A stretch of 64,000 nt of DNA from Athripsodes cinereus (taxonomy: Eukaryota; Arthropoda; Insecta; Trichoptera; Leptoceridae): positions 2,108,001 to 2,172,000 of the forward strand of contig OX388306.1 in NCBI GenBank assembly GCA_947579605.1. Reading direction: 5' to 3'. The notes under the pieces were generated by a model, which was given only the letters and a program-made list of their open reading frames with translations, searched no databases and was not told where the DNA came from. Shown one piece after another: positions 10,313-21,380 of this stretch (position 1 is the stretch's first letter; each line of letters starts with the position of its first letter). Both the position numbers and the translations under genes were made by a program.

Positions 10313-10988
10313 AAACGTCAACTCAAACAATAATATATTTTGAAATTTGATAAGTTAAAAATTACCAAAGGAGGGCGGAATTGAAAAAACGGAGGACGAT
10401 TGTACTTATAAATGTATATCTTTAATTAATTTTTAAACAAAAGTTCCTATTTAAATGTAGGTAGGCTAGTAGACTTGATTTCTTTTAAAAGTGCCCTAGC
10501 ACCGCTACGCACACAGTCACAGGTAATGTGTATTGCAGAACACGTGATTGTATTACTAGACGAGTAGCATCACTGTGATTGGCTGGTGCATTGTGTAGTG
10601 TGTGTGTAAGATACTCATTACTGAAGGATGTGTTAGTAATCATTTACCTATGAGCTGGGCACTCTAACATAAATTCTACTTCTATTTTAGTTATAATAAT
10701 GGGTTGGTTGAAAAACTCGCACATTGTACAAATTCATTTGTTCAGTAATAATGTTGTCATGTTTATTTTTTCTACTGTTTAATATTTTGTGCTTTTTTTA
10801 AAAAAAAAAAAATAGATTTTTATTATAAATATTCTATATTTTCAAGTGTAACTTTGTGGAAATGCATTATAAAATATAATGAGAACTTGTCACCCCCACC
10901 CTCCACACACCCCCTGCCAATTGTAACCACTCCTTAGATTTTTAATTGTTGTATGTCCTTTAATTTTAGATTTAGTATTGTGTTATTA

Positions 10989-11015
10989 CTGATGATGACT
11001 ACATTGTAGTTGAAA
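10989..11015 (+). ncRNA. Hammerhead-like CTGATGA/GAAA module (candidate)
   Basis: CTGATGA (10989-10995), one unpaired T, stem GACTAC-ATT-GTAGTT, then GAAA (11012-11015). The catalytic-core words of a hammerhead ribozyme are in order around a 6-bp hairpin (one G-T pair), but the extra T before helix II is not canonical. It shares the flank GTTATTACTGATGATG and GAAAACGTT with 32780-32810. Activity is unproven. Confidence 0.3.
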
Positions 11016-11687
11016 ACGTTCTAATCATTAAAACAATCTCATAGTGGAATGAAAGTGTTTTTTATTTTTTATTTAAATATTATCTAATTTTATTATTATT
11101 ATTATCGTTTTACAACACTTCGAGCCAAAGTTCACATACGAATTGTAAAGCAAAACGTATCTAATATAAAAAAATACATAATAGACTTTCAAAGAAAATA
11201 AGAAATTTAAATATTATAATGGGACCGAATGAAAAATGTATGGCGAAAAAAAAACAATAATAAAATATCTTCTTGCCCATAAAGTTATTATTTTTTTTTA
11301 ATATTTATATTTTCATATTATATTATTATTATGTAGGTAGAATGTTAAGAATTGGTAGTAATGTCGGTAGCAAAAAAGGGCGGGCTAATAGATCTCACAA
11401 AACTTATTGGATATTAAAAAAGCTCGTAAAAGATTGCTTTCTGTCAAAAATGTAAAAAATAAATCTTAAGGCGTTATGTAACTGATACTAATATTTTTAT
11501 TAATTGCTTTTATTTCATGTCACATATATTTAAGAAAGTAATATTGGATTATACTTTTCGAATGTAATATAAAATAAATAACAATAATATTCAAATACTT
11601 TTAAATAATAGTAATTTAAATAGTGTAAATTTATATACAAAATGTAGAACCGTTAGATTATTCACGTTAATTTTTCCATAATGTTCA
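11016..11687. other. AT-rich stretch, no gene seen
   Basis: No recognisable gene. The short frame at 11273-11455 is rich in Phe, Ile and Tyr and looks like chance. Confidence 0.45.
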
Positions 11688-11806
11688 AGGGTTAATTGGA
11701 AGAATTGTGTCTCCGGGAAAAACTCCCCCTGTGTATTCTGATTGTATTTAAGATAAATGTATTTTTATGTATAGTTGCTTGCTATCAATAAACAGTAAAG
11801 AATAAA
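11688..11806 (+). repeat. SINE-B 3' body copy
   Basis: GGGTTAATTGGAAGAATTGTG through CCCCCTGTGTATTCTGATTG to CAATAAACAGTAAAGAATAA follows the SINE-B body of 32530-32680. The tRNA head is missing. Confidence 0.65.
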
Positions 11807-13326
11807 TTATGGAATTTGATTTCAGTACAATCAGAATAATAATATATTGATGGCCTTCACCTTTTTACAACAATCTCCACTTTTTGTTTAAATTACGTTC
11901 ATAAAGGTACATGATATATTTTGGGTTGCACACTTGAAGGATATTCGTTTTTTATTTGAAAGGTTTTTATGGCTTTTCAGCTATAAATGATGTTCTATAC
12001 TTCAGAATTAAAAGGAAAGAGACTATTTTTATCTGAAATTTTATAATGAAATGAAACAGCATAATATTATTAAAATTATTATTAATTTTGAAACATAATT
12101 TAACATCAAAGTTCTACTACATTACCAGTCTATTAAGTAAACTTACTAAGTTAGTTATGTAAGTTATATAAGTGTACATACTCTAAGAATTAAATTATAC
12201 CTAATATGAATAAAGAATTTGAACAAATATTTCACAATTTTGATTCAAAATTTATATTTTAAAAATGCATAGGTGTGTAGAACCTTAACGTATATTTTAG
12301 TAATAAAACATTTTGAAAGAATCGTTAGTATGCCGGTATATTTTAATACCATTTTTGATTGTCTTCCATAATTTTTATGTTGACTTTTAGTTGATTAATA
12401 GTTTACCAGTTTCTTGGATTTTTGTTAAATAATCGAAATGCTGCATATTATTTTTAGATCTTTATCAAAAATAAATATTGTTTCGCTACTGGATACAAGA
12501 TTGCAAGATTATTTGTAGAAAAAAAAATGATTAATGATTTAATATTTGGAAAAATTAATTGTCTTTTTTTTATTTAAGTTTGTTTTTCTGCCTTGCTAAA
12601 ACTAAAGACCAAAATTTTAAATCTTTCCTTCAAAATTTGGAACGTGTTGACTTTAAATAAGCACATTATTTTACAAGATTTTGGAATTTATTTAATTAAA
12701 AAAAAATTTACATATTTTTTTAATTTCTCATTTATACATTCTTTATTACATAGAAAAATTAGGCTTTTCGTTAAGTAATTACCCTTTCTTGTTGGTTATT
12801 TATGCTCGTTTTCTTTCCAACGTGGCTCTAGTGACACGAAATATAGTTTTTAATAATTTGTTTATCTGTTGGCTACCACACTTGTGTAAGATTCTGTGTA
12901 ATTATAATATAATTTTTAAATAGATAGTTAGGAATACTATGTTTTTGTCGGCATAACGTACCCATAAGTTGTCGATTAGGCCTGAGACTAATTTTTAAAT
13001 TTGAAATTGGTGTTTTTTTTTAAAACTATTCGATTCGAAAAGTATGAATGTGTGTGGGTAGCCTATTTTTTAGTTTATGTTATTGAAATAGTAATCTGAC
13101 TTGAGTTTTTATTAATTAATTCAATGAGACAAGCGGAATTAAGATTTAAGAAATAAATTCACATGTAGGTAAGAATGTAGTATATTACTCTAATTTGGTT
13201 AAATTCATTGGTGTGTCATTCGTAATATTGTTTGTGCAGTGAAATTTTTTGTTCCATGTTCTGCATAATATTGCATCGTTGTTGTCTGTGATGACTGTTT
13301 GTTTCAAAGTTTGTTAAAAATGTATG
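11807..13326. other. Long AT-rich stretch, no gene seen
   Basis: About 1.5 kb of very A/T-rich DNA with only short low-complexity frames (for example 12593-12778). I see no domain, RNA gene or clear repeat boundary. Confidence 0.5.
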
Positions 13327-13581
13327 GATCCCGTGGAGCACCCGGTAAAGAATTGGTCTCCCACTCTTCTGCGTAAGTTTTTGAGTGTCCTGTAAAAGGC
13401 AGGTGTTCGAAAAAATTAAGACATTTTACATCTTAAATTCAGCGATGAGGTTTGCCACCCATCCCGAATGTCTTGATTTTGTATTGGCACGAAGAGGACA
13501 GTTTGCATGTTTCTTACATGCAGCTGATCTGCTGGCTACCCTACTTGTGGGATATGCCGTGATGGTATAGTATAGTATAGT
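13327..13581 (+). mobile_element. SINE-A, full-length copy
   Basis: A ~255-bp element running from ATCCCGTGGAGCACCCGGTA to a (TATAG)n end. It is nearly identical to 40547-40806. Landmarks in order: GGAGCACCCGGTAAAG (possible A box), GGCAGGTGTTCGAAAA (possible weak B box), GAGGTTTGCCACCCATCC, GCACGAAGAGGACAGTTTGC, CTTGTGGGATATGCCGTGAT. The last ~45 bp match the 3' end of the RTE fragment at 37.6-38.1 kb. The 61-codon frame inside is conserved only because the repeat is. Confidence 0.8.
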
Positions 13582-13929
13582 AAAAAAAAAAACACTAGTA
13601 TTTTCAATAATACACATAAATGCCACTAGCTTATGTTCGCATTGTGACGTTAAAGCTCATAAATGAACGTTTGGAAATCTATTCTATTCTACTAGAATAG
13701 ATTTCAAAAAAACTTCTTAACGAAGTTCGTTATTTTTAACATACCATAACATACATTTCATCCGACTGTCCAATTCCATAACTTAAGTCGGAAAATTTAG
13801 AAAATATTGATTTGATTGGACATAATCAACGCCACTCTTTCAACTCCACAAACAAATAACTATAAAAATACGCGGTCTCCTTCAGATAATTATTAGATAT
13901 TTAGTTAGGAAAAAAATAAACCTATTTTC
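13582..13929. other. AT-rich stretch, no gene seen
   Basis: A small palindrome (GAAATCTATTCTATTCTACT / AGAATAGATTTC) lies at about 13674-13708. Nothing else is recognised. Confidence 0.45.
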
Positions 13930-13933
13930 AATT

Positions 13934-14685
13934 GAATCGCTCCTTGTTAAAGGGGTGTAAGTCACAATTTTTGCTAAATTGAGTTATTTATGCAAAAATG
14001 TCGAAAAAACACTTATCCATCCGTGTAGGTAGCACATAAAATGCAACATACCGGCGTAATTCGAGTGAATATGTACAAAAATTATATCTTTTTTTTTTTT
14101 CATTCCATGTTAAAAGGGTACATTAGGTTCGCAATTGTAATAAAGTTATGACTTTATTATAATACTATCAGTAGGAACTAAATATTTTTAGGTAGTTTAC
14201 TGTATGGCAACATTGCAAATTGTCAATTAGAACATTTTACCGCCAAAATTGACATTGACATGACGACACTGACAATAGACTGTGATCATGGCATTAATGA
14301 TTAATAAATACTCTACATACATCTATATAATTCATTTTTATATTTCAAAAGTTACGTCTGTCGTTAGAATACATTTATTTATTATTTTAATATTACTATT
14401 GTGAACTATATTTATAATTTTTATTGTGAAATTGTTCATTTATTACAACCCCTTTCCATTCCTTGTAAAAAGGGCGTAAGTCCAACGTTTTCAAATTAAA
14501 TTTTCTCACAGACTAAAGTGAATTTCTCCATGATTGATAGATAATCGTATGTAAAATATACTATTTTACTTTAATAAATGTAAACAAAAAACTGTTTCCT
14601 TTATTTTTTTTTCACCAGAGAGTTTTATTGCATTCCTGTAAAATTACGTGAATTGGACTAACGCCCCTTTAACATGGAGCGATTC
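13934..14685. mobile_element. Non-autonomous TIR element with internal terminus-like repeats
   Basis: GAATCGCTCCTTGTTAAAGG at 13934 faces the complement of CCTTTAACATGGAGCGATTC ending at 14685. AATT flanks both ends (13930-13933 and 14686-14689) as a possible 4-bp duplication. Two internal blocks, CCATGTTAAAAGGG at about 14104 and CCTTGTAAAAAGGGCGTAAG at about 14461, repeat the terminus, as multiple transposase-binding sites would. There is no transposase frame, and the superfamily is not identified. Confidence 0.65.
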
Positions 14686-14859
14686 AATTCCACAAATAAA
14701 TATTTCGAATTGTTTAACTATTGAACGGAACAGAGACAAAGTTTGTCTTTAACAGTGCGATTATTATATAGTATAACTAGTTAATTATGCAATTTGTGAG
14801 TGGTATTTTTTTTTTTTTTTTAAAAAGATATATCTGGGTTTTGTTATTTGTTATAAACA

Positions 14860-14976
14860 AATACAACCTTATACACCTTTCACAGTAAGCTAAAAGCTTG
14901 TGTCGTGAAAGGAGAGTTTGCCGGCACCTGGGATCGAACCACGTTGTTTTCAATCAAGAACTCCAGTGGCTCCTCG
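14860..14976 (-). mobile_element. SINE-C copy with tRNA-like head
   Basis: On the minus strand, GGAGCCACTGGAGTTCTTG leads to the B box GTGGTTCGATCCCAG and then the body TCCTTTCACGACACAAGC and TTAGCTTACTGTGAAAGGTG. The body recurs at 58318-58380, 53736-53760 and 27878-27920. CCTTTCAC and GTGAAAGG can pair into a stem. Confidence 0.6.
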
Positions 14977-15309
14977 TATACAAAATATCTATTTTGAATA
15001 ATTAATATTATGCATAATATTCTCATCATAAGGCTCTGTCATATTTGTGATTGATCCTTAAGGATGCTGCATCAATAATTAACATATTAATTAACATAAT
15101 ATATCAGCAACCAGTGAGAGCTTTTAATATTATAATACCACCTTAAACCAGGTAGTGAGATAGTTATGAAGTTGTGATTCGTCAAAAAAGGGATTCATAA
15201 CATCAGATTCTTCCAGTCATCCCAGAAGAAAAATTTACAACACTTATACTAGAATTTTACCCGATATTTTATCATAATTTGATTATTTTATGGTAAATTT
15301 TACTGGTTT

Positions 15310-15640
15310 ACGTCAATAGTTGTTCCGTGAAGCACCCAGCAAAAGAATTGGTCTTTTCTTTGAATTCGATTTTTTTATAATGTGGTAGGTAATATAGGGG
15401 GACTTTTGTGGTTTGAATTGCATTTAATATTGATTTTTGTAATATTTGTTGTGTTGGCTGTTTGTTCCCTCGAAAAATAAATAAATAAAATTATGTAGTA
15501 TCTTAAAGACAGGTGTTAGAATGAATAAAGACATTTTGCATCTAAAATCCAGCTATAATGAGGTTTGCCACCTATCCGGCATGTCTGATTTTTTTGGCAC
15601 GAAGAGGACAGTTTGCATGGTTATTATATTTTATTTTCTG
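15310..15640 (+). mobile_element. Diverged SINE-A copy split by a nested retroposon
   Basis: The left piece (GTGAAGCACCCAGCAAAAGA, to about 15370) and the right piece (GACAGGTGTTAGAATGAATA onward, to GAAGAGGACAGTTTGCATGG) are the two parts of SINE-A. They are separated by 15371-15491. Confidence 0.6.
15371..15491 (+). repeat. Retroposon tail family D, copy 2, nested in SINE-A
   Basis: GTGGTAGGTAATATAGGGGG through GTGTTGGCTGTTTGTTCCCT and an (AATAAATA) tail match 4981-5102. It sits inside a SINE-A copy and is therefore younger. Confidence 0.6.
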
Positions 15641-15944
15641 ATGGATGAATCTATCAATAAACAAACAAAAATATTCAATAGACATACTCGTACGAATCTA
15701 ATATAGAAATCCGAATTTTAAATATACAGTAATATATATGTTTTATTCTACAGCAGTAAAATGAATGTGATTAAATAATAAATGTATTATCATGTATAGT
15801 ATTGGGATAAAACATATTACAAAGGGTTAAGGTGTCACACTGACTGTCGTCCATCACTCAAACGTAAAGGGTTACTGTGTGTTTTATTACAGAGGAGGAT
15901 GAAGGGGTTAAAATTCAATAAATTGAAAATATTTGTGTGCAGTT

Positions 15945-16015
15945 TCTGGTATAGAATTTGTCTCACTCTTTTCTGTTGGATTTCTGGTATTCTGTAAAAG
16001 GTAGGTATTCGCAAA
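15945..16015 (+). repeat. SINE-A head fragment
   Basis: A degraded match to the first ~75 bp of SINE-A, ending in CTGTAAAAGGTAGGTATTCG. Confidence 0.4.
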
Positions 16016-16405
16016 TAATATTTTTAACTTAATAATCAATTTCGCATGTATCAAATTTTCATAATTTTTAATGTATCAAATTGGTTATCATTTTTCATTG
16101 TATTGGTTCATAAGTTGATTTCATAATTTGATTCTGAATGTATGATTCATTTATTTATTCTTTTTGCACATCATAATCTATTTTTATTTGTTTTAATTCA
16201 TATCACTGCAGAAGCCTTTTCAATATAATACAATCTAACAATTCCATGGAAACCGTATTAGCCATTATAATTATACAGTTTTAACAATATAAAATTCATA
16301 ATACTAGAATGATATGCCGTGGCGAGAATATCACTATCAAGTGATTTCTTAAATCTAATCATGGTGGTCTTATTTTGCGGGTTTCTTCATAAGATATTTA
16401 CAGTT

Positions 16406-16438
16406 CGATGGCTACCCCACTTTTGGGAGGGGATGTTA
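16406..16438 (+). repeat. SINE-A 3' fragment
   Basis: GGCTACCCCACTTTTGGGAG is a diverged piece of the SINE-A 3' end. Confidence 0.35.
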
Positions 16439-16568
16439 AGTTGTAGATATTAAATTAATTGAAAATTTTAACTTCTATACCTACTATACCCTTAGATACA
16501 TACATATTTCTAAATTCATTCTTTACTGTACACACATTTTTATACAGAAATGAATTCGTAATAAATAT

Positions 16569-16675
16569 AATCAATTTACCTACAGAGGGCAAGTTTGTCA
16601 CAAACGCGCGATATCTTCCAACTAACCCAAAATTTAAGATGTGAAATGTTTTTATTTTTTTGAACACCTACTAAA
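16569..16675 (-). repeat. SINE-B body joined to a SINE-A fragment
   Basis: 16569-16632 is SINE-B body in reverse (AGAGGGCAAGTTTGTC, CTTCCAACTAACCC). It runs directly into a reverse SINE-A piece (AATTTAAGATGTGAAATG to GAACACCTA) at 16633-16675. Confidence 0.5.
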
Positions 16676-17458
16676 AACCTTTAAGTATTTCATTTTCAAT
16701 AAGTAAAAACATTTTTGTCTAAAACTCGTAAGTTATTTTATTTTGTATGAAGAACCTGCATCTCTCTCGAATCATATTTTCATGGCAAAAAAGGAGATTT
16801 TTTTATGTACAAATCATAGCTTGGGTTCGCTGGTTATTCCAATTGAAGTACGCACATTAAATAAATGCTGCGAAAAAAGGACAGCAAAAATATTTCTCAG
16901 TAGTCTGCAGTGATTGACATTTTAAAAACATTTGAATTTTTCTAAATTGAATTTAGAATATCAAAAATTCCTCTCTGCTTCTTATGATTGTAAAAATATT
17001 TCAAAGTTGGTATGAAACTGAAGTGAGGTATTCTTTCCATTTAAATCTGACAGATGACTAATTGGTTCGTAATAACATATAACAATATCAAAATAATTGA
17101 CTCTGTTACGGGTGTATCAAGACATTTATTAATAACTACCATATTCCTACCGCTTCTGCTGCATTGTTACAACAAAATACACACTAATGATGTATCAACT
17201 GATTGATGTGTTGCGGTCAAATTCTTAAAACTGACACATTTATAATAATATTATAAAATCAAATATGCATACAATATCTATGATACTGCTTCTATTGAAA
17301 TCTAAACAGAGAAAACTAGTATCGTTTTATGGTGGACATCGGTAGTAAGGAGCTATAATTTATTCTTTTGTGTTTTGATGGGCATTTAGTACCTATGTAT
17401 TTGCTGAATATTAGATGGATTACGATTGATTGGTTACTGCTATTCACAGCCTACACCC
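16676..17458. other. AT-rich stretch, no gene seen
   Basis: No recognisable gene or repeat. Confidence 0.45.
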
Positions 17459-17491
17459 CTGAAGATGTCCACCAAATGAGCAGAAACTTTG
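17459..17491 (+). ncRNA. Weak CTGAAGA/GAAAC module
   Basis: CTGAAGATGTCC...GCAGAAAC has the two core words of the stem-GAAA class, but the hairpin between them is poor. Confidence 0.15.
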
Positions 17492-17811
17492 GATTACAAA
17501 GCATCCTCAAGGCATCGACATTTCAGTCTTTACAGAGTACCAGGATAGAGTTAAAAAGGAACAGAATGTAACATAAACATTCAAATTGCATATTTTTTAA
17601 TGTATAATTAGTGGCGGAGAATCACCTAAATATGAAGCTGGCATGGGCAAGTGTCAAACTAGGCTCTTGAAAGTCTTGGTTTGGAGTAACCAGAGATCCT
17701 GAAAGTAGTAGGGTATGAACAATTGGGATCCTTAAAAAAAGGTGTATACTTACTATGTTTTATTTCCTCCTCCAAACCAAACCAAACTATAACAAACAAA
17801 TTTAATTAGGA

Positions 17812-20800
17812 TAATAATAATAATAATAATAATAAAGACAATTTATATTTGGCGCCGTTTAATGATCCGTGACCATCTCAAGGGCGCCATGACTTTTCTT
17901 GAAAAGCAGTGTTTTCAGCTTACTCCTGAACGTTGCAGTGGGTTGGTTCTTTCTTAAATCCGCTGGTAATCGGTTCCAGGCAGTTGGCCCCGCAACGCTA
18001 AAGCTCCTCTCTGCGAATTTGGAAGTGTTTGCCCTGTTGGGCTCCACAAGTTTGTTTACAGCGGTGGAAGCTGATCGCAGTGGTCGCCTCAGAGTTTCGT
18101 CGAGGGGACATAGCTCAGCGAGGCATAGAGGTGCTGTGCCGTTCAAGGCCTTGTGGACCGTGAGGCACAGCTTGAACTCTACTCTCTCTGGGACTCTAAG
18201 CCAGTGTAGCTCCTTAAGCAGTGGTGTGATGTGGCAGCGCTTGTTCTCTCTATAGATGGTCCTGGCAGCAGCATTAAAGGCCATTTGGAGACGATTCAGA
18301 AGGATCTGGGGCAGTCCTGTACATATGATGTTACAATAGTCTAGACGGGAGACGACGAAGGCGGCGACTAGACTCTTAACCGCGTCTACAGATAAGTGTC
18401 TTGATACTAGGTACAGTTGGCGAATATGAAAGAAAGCTGTGCTCACTGTCTTTGACACTTGAGCCTCCATAGAGAGTGCTCCATCCAGTAGGACGCCGAG
18501 AACAGATATGGTGCGCGATGGTGTTATATCAGTGCCGGAGACAGAGATCGGTTTGGTGTCTAAGAGATGTTGCCGTCCAGGAGAGGCGACCCACATAAAT
18601 TCCGTCTTAGTTGGATTCAATTTAAGACGTCTCTGGGCCATTAAGTTCGAGAGTTTTGCCACACTCTGGACAGTGGTAGCTACCAAGTTGTCTCTTTGAT
18701 CCGGGCTACAGAAGCCTACGAGGGCACGATCGTCAGCGTATGCATAGTTTCGCAGGCCACACTCTTCCAGCAGGCGATCAATGCATCCTATGTATAATAT
18801 GAAAAGTACTGGACCCAGAACCGATCCTTGTGGAACTCCTTGAGTTACGATATCTTCATCAGTTGAGCCAGATTCGACTCTTACAGACCACCTTCTATTG
18901 GTCAGGTAGGAGCGTAGCCATTCTAAGACGGTGCCGTTAAGATTGTATTCGATCTCCAGACATTGAAGGAGCATTTCATGTTCTACGGTGTCGAAGGCGG
19001 CGCTCATGTCAAGGACCGTTACCAGACCGATGTTTCCTGATGCAACGCCCGCAATCAAGTCAGATGTCAGTCTTGTGAGGGCGGATTCGGTGGAGTGGTG
19101 TTTTCTGTATGCGAATTGGTGCTTTTGATACAAATCGTTACTCTCAAGGTAGGCTGTAAGCTGGGACGCTATGACTCGCTCAAGCACCTTGGATAGAAAT
19201 GGAAGATTAGAGATTGGTCGGTAGTTGGTTGCGTCGTCGGCATCAAGTGTTCTTTTTTTGAGTAAAGGAATGACATGCGACACTTTCCAAAGTGACGGCA
19301 CAGTTCCGCGCGTCAAAGAAAGATTGAATATACGTAAAATTAGTGGCAAGAGGAGGTCAAGATTTTCCTTTAACAATTGTGTGGGTACAGGATCAAGCTG
19401 ACATTGCTTGTTGGGAGAATTTCCTATGGCTTTTCTGAGCTCTGTTTCAGATGCAGGTGTGAAAGTACTTAGATTATTGGAGCACGTTGTTGGAAGTGTG
19501 ACCACGGTGTTGTGCTTTGGAAGGGATGCAGAAATCTCGTCGAGCTTCGTCTGGAATGCAGTCTTAAACTGATCAGCTCTCAAGTTTGTAGGCGTCGTAG
19601 ATTTTTCCGTCTCCATGATTCCTTGTAGGTCTTGCCAAAGCTTCCTTGGATTATCTTTGTTGATGTTTATTCGCTCTCTCCAGAACCTAGACTTCACTTC
19701 CTCGATGAGTTTTCGGTATGTCCTTTGGGCGGAGGTCCAGGTGCTCCTAGACTCAGGTGTTCTTTGACGCCTATAGACTCTTTCAAGCTTGCGGACTTTG
19801 GCCTTTTCAGCTCTACACTCAGAGTTGAACCACAGCTGTCGAGGGTTATGAACTCTGACAGTTTTTGATGTAAATAGTGCAAGTTCATTCAAGATGTCAT
19901 GAAGCGTAGAGTTATACTGTTCTACAAGGTTATCTATGTCGTCGTTGGCATGAATGACATCAGAACATAATACCGAGCTCTGCAAGCGAGTTCGGAATGC
20001 ATCAGGACAAAGATCTTGCCATTGTCTTGAGGTGATGGTTGTATAGAGAGGCGGTGGAATAGTGACATGAAACCCTGAGACAAGAAGTCGATGGTCCGAG
20101 AGTCCCACATCAAGGACTGCGGTTGATGACGGAACAAAGTCCGTGCGTGTGATCAGTAAGTCGAGGATTCCTCCGGCATCGTGGGTAGAAGATGTAATAT
20201 TCTGTGTGAGGCCGTGATCCTCCAGTAATTTAACAAATTTCTTTGCGTGGACGTCGTTCTGTTTTTCTACGTGGATGTTAAAATCTCCCGTCAGTATGAC
20301 TGGTATTGCAAAACGAGATGTGAGGTTCAGGATGGTAGTGACCTCGGTAAAAAAGTCAGACGTGGGTGAGCAAGTACCGGGTCTGTATATGGTGAGAATT
20401 ATGAATGATGTACCGTCGAGAGTTAGCTTGCAGCCAACATACTCAAAAGTACTGAATGTTCCAAAGGAGGCTATATTGGATATGCGTAATTCTGGTTTAC
20501 AGACGATGGCAACTCCGCCATGGTTGGTTTTCAGTGAGCGATCAGATTCTGGGTTGCGGGGTCTGGCCTTGTCCAATACTGTGTATCCATGATTGCGGAG
20601 AGTTTTGATTGCAATCGACTCCGAACTGTCGTGCCATGTTTCGTTTAGTGTTAGGAAGTGCAAGTCATGTCCAGTGAACAGATCATGAATGCTCTCGACC
20701 TTATTTGTGATGGACCTGGCATTCCAATGGCCAATTCTGAAAGTGACTGATGAAGCTGTATGTCTACTGGTAGTTTTGTTTCGTTTCACATGTGAGCCGG

Positions 20801-21380
20801 CCCTGCAGCCGCGGTGGCGTTTAACATAAGTTGAAGGACGATGAGATCTTAACAGATGGACAGGTAGTGAGAGATGTATGTCGCAAGAAGACTTGTCAAA
20901 GACACTGAGTGAAAGGAGCTCATCTCTGGTGTAACGCAAGGTCATGGTAGCGCGAGATGTGACATAAAAGTAATCGTATTATGCTAATGACGAATTGAAT
21001 GATAGGTGATAAAATTAGATCCATAAGAGTCGAGACGGAAGTGTAAAAATCAATGTGTTATATGAATACTCATACACATACAAAACTAAGTAGTAAAAAG
21101 TCGACCAATATAGGCAACTAAAGACTAAATGTGTTATTGTTTGTAAGTAAATGTTGTAATAGGTATTAGTATAGTATTATCATGCAATATCATAGCAGTA
21201 TACGACCAGAGGAACGAAGTGATGTTGTTGTTCCTTTCTCCACTGTGTCTGCAGGTGGGTGGTGTTGTGTTGCCGTCTTTGTTACACACTAAGGACGACA
21301 CGTGTTATCACTGCTGGTCGCTAGCGTTCGGACCGATACAAAGTTCTCAGAAAGAGATCGGAACTGGACACATGTTATGA
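17812..21380 (-). mobile_element. L2/CR1-group non-LTR retrotransposon, apparently complete ORF2
   Basis: The element reads right to left. A ~430-bp 5' leader (20946 to about 21380) is followed by one long ORF (20945-17859) and a short 3' UTR ending in a TTA/ATT trinucleotide run at 17812-17835, a typical tail for this group. Two truncated 3' relatives occur in the window (51040-51194 and 55660-55770). The 5' boundary is approximate because I could not find a target duplication. Confidence 0.75.
17859..20945 (-). CDS. LINE ORF2: AP endonuclease plus reverse transcriptase (L2/CR1 group)
   Basis: This 1028-residue protein would nick the target DNA and reverse-transcribe the element's RNA at the nick. 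Residues 1-65 are a basic leader. The endonuclease spans about 66-300, with the family's catalytic positions visible: WNARS (74-78), NET (101-103, Glu), GDFN (220-223), LD (261-262) and SDHR (283-286). The reverse transcriptase spans about 500-800, with NYRPISNLP, QFAYRKHHSTESA, LDMSAAFD (645-652), GVPQGSVLGP (703-712) and YADD (736-739). The tail ends in the GPTAWNRLP motif common in L2/CR1 elements. The start is a true ATG and there is no internal stop, so it could be functional. Assignment to L2 rather than another CR1-group clade is a judgement from motif style. Confidence 0.9.
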   Translation of the reverse strand: MTLRYTRDELLSLSVFDKSSCDIHLSLPVHLLRSHRPSTYVKRHRGCRAGSHVKRNKTTSRHTASSVTFRIGHWNARSITNKVESIHDLFTGHDLHFLTLNETWHDSSESIAIKTLRNHGYTVLDKARPRNPESDRSLKTNHGGVAIVCKPELRISNIASFGTFSTFEYVGCKLTLDGTSFIILTIYRPGTCSPTSDFFTEVTTILNLTSRFAIPVILTGDFNIHVEKQNDVHAKKFVKLLEDHGLTQNITSSTHDAGGILDLLITRTDFVPSSTAVLDVGLSDHRLLVSGFHVTIPPPLYTTITSRQWQDLCPDAFRTRLQSSVLCSDVIHANDDIDNLVEQYNSTLHDILNELALFTSKTVRVHNPRQLWFNSECRAEKAKVRKLERVYRRQRTPESRSTWTSAQRTYRKLIEEVKSRFWRERININKDNPRKLWQDLQGIMETEKSTTPTNLRADQFKTAFQTKLDEISASLPKHNTVVTLPTTCSNNLSTFTPASETELRKAIGNSPNKQCQLDPVPTQLLKENLDLLLPLILRIFNLSLTRGTVPSLWKVSHVIPLLKKRTLDADDATNYRPISNLPFLSKVLERVIASQLTAYLESNDLYQKHQFAYRKHHSTESALTRLTSDLIAGVASGNIGLVTVLDMSAAFDTVEHEMLLQCLEIEYNLNGTVLEWLRSYLTNRRWSVRVESGSTDEDIVTQGVPQGSVLGPVLFILYIGCIDRLLEECGLRNYAYADDRALVGFCSPDQRDNLVATTVQSVAKLSNLMAQRRLKLNPTKTEFMWVASPGRQHLLDTKPISVSGTDITPSRTISVLGVLLDGALSMEAQVSKTVSTAFFHIRQLYLVSRHLSVDAVKSLVAAFVVSRLDYCNIICTGLPQILLNRLQMAFNAAARTIYRENKRCHITPLLKELHWLRVPERVEFKLCLTVHKALNGTAPLCLAELCPLDETLRRPLRSASTAVNKLVEPNRANTSKFAERSFSVAGPTAWNRLPADLRKNQPTATFRSKLKTLLFKKSHGALEMVTDH

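Noticed and set aside
13385..13570. Conserved 61-residue protein also at 40604-40789
   Set aside because: Both frames lie inside two nearly identical SINE-A copies. Conservation is that of the repeat, and other copies break the frame.
17899..20592. Several plus-strand frames of 60-120 codons
   Set aside because: They are shadows of the minus-strand 1028-codon LINE ORF.
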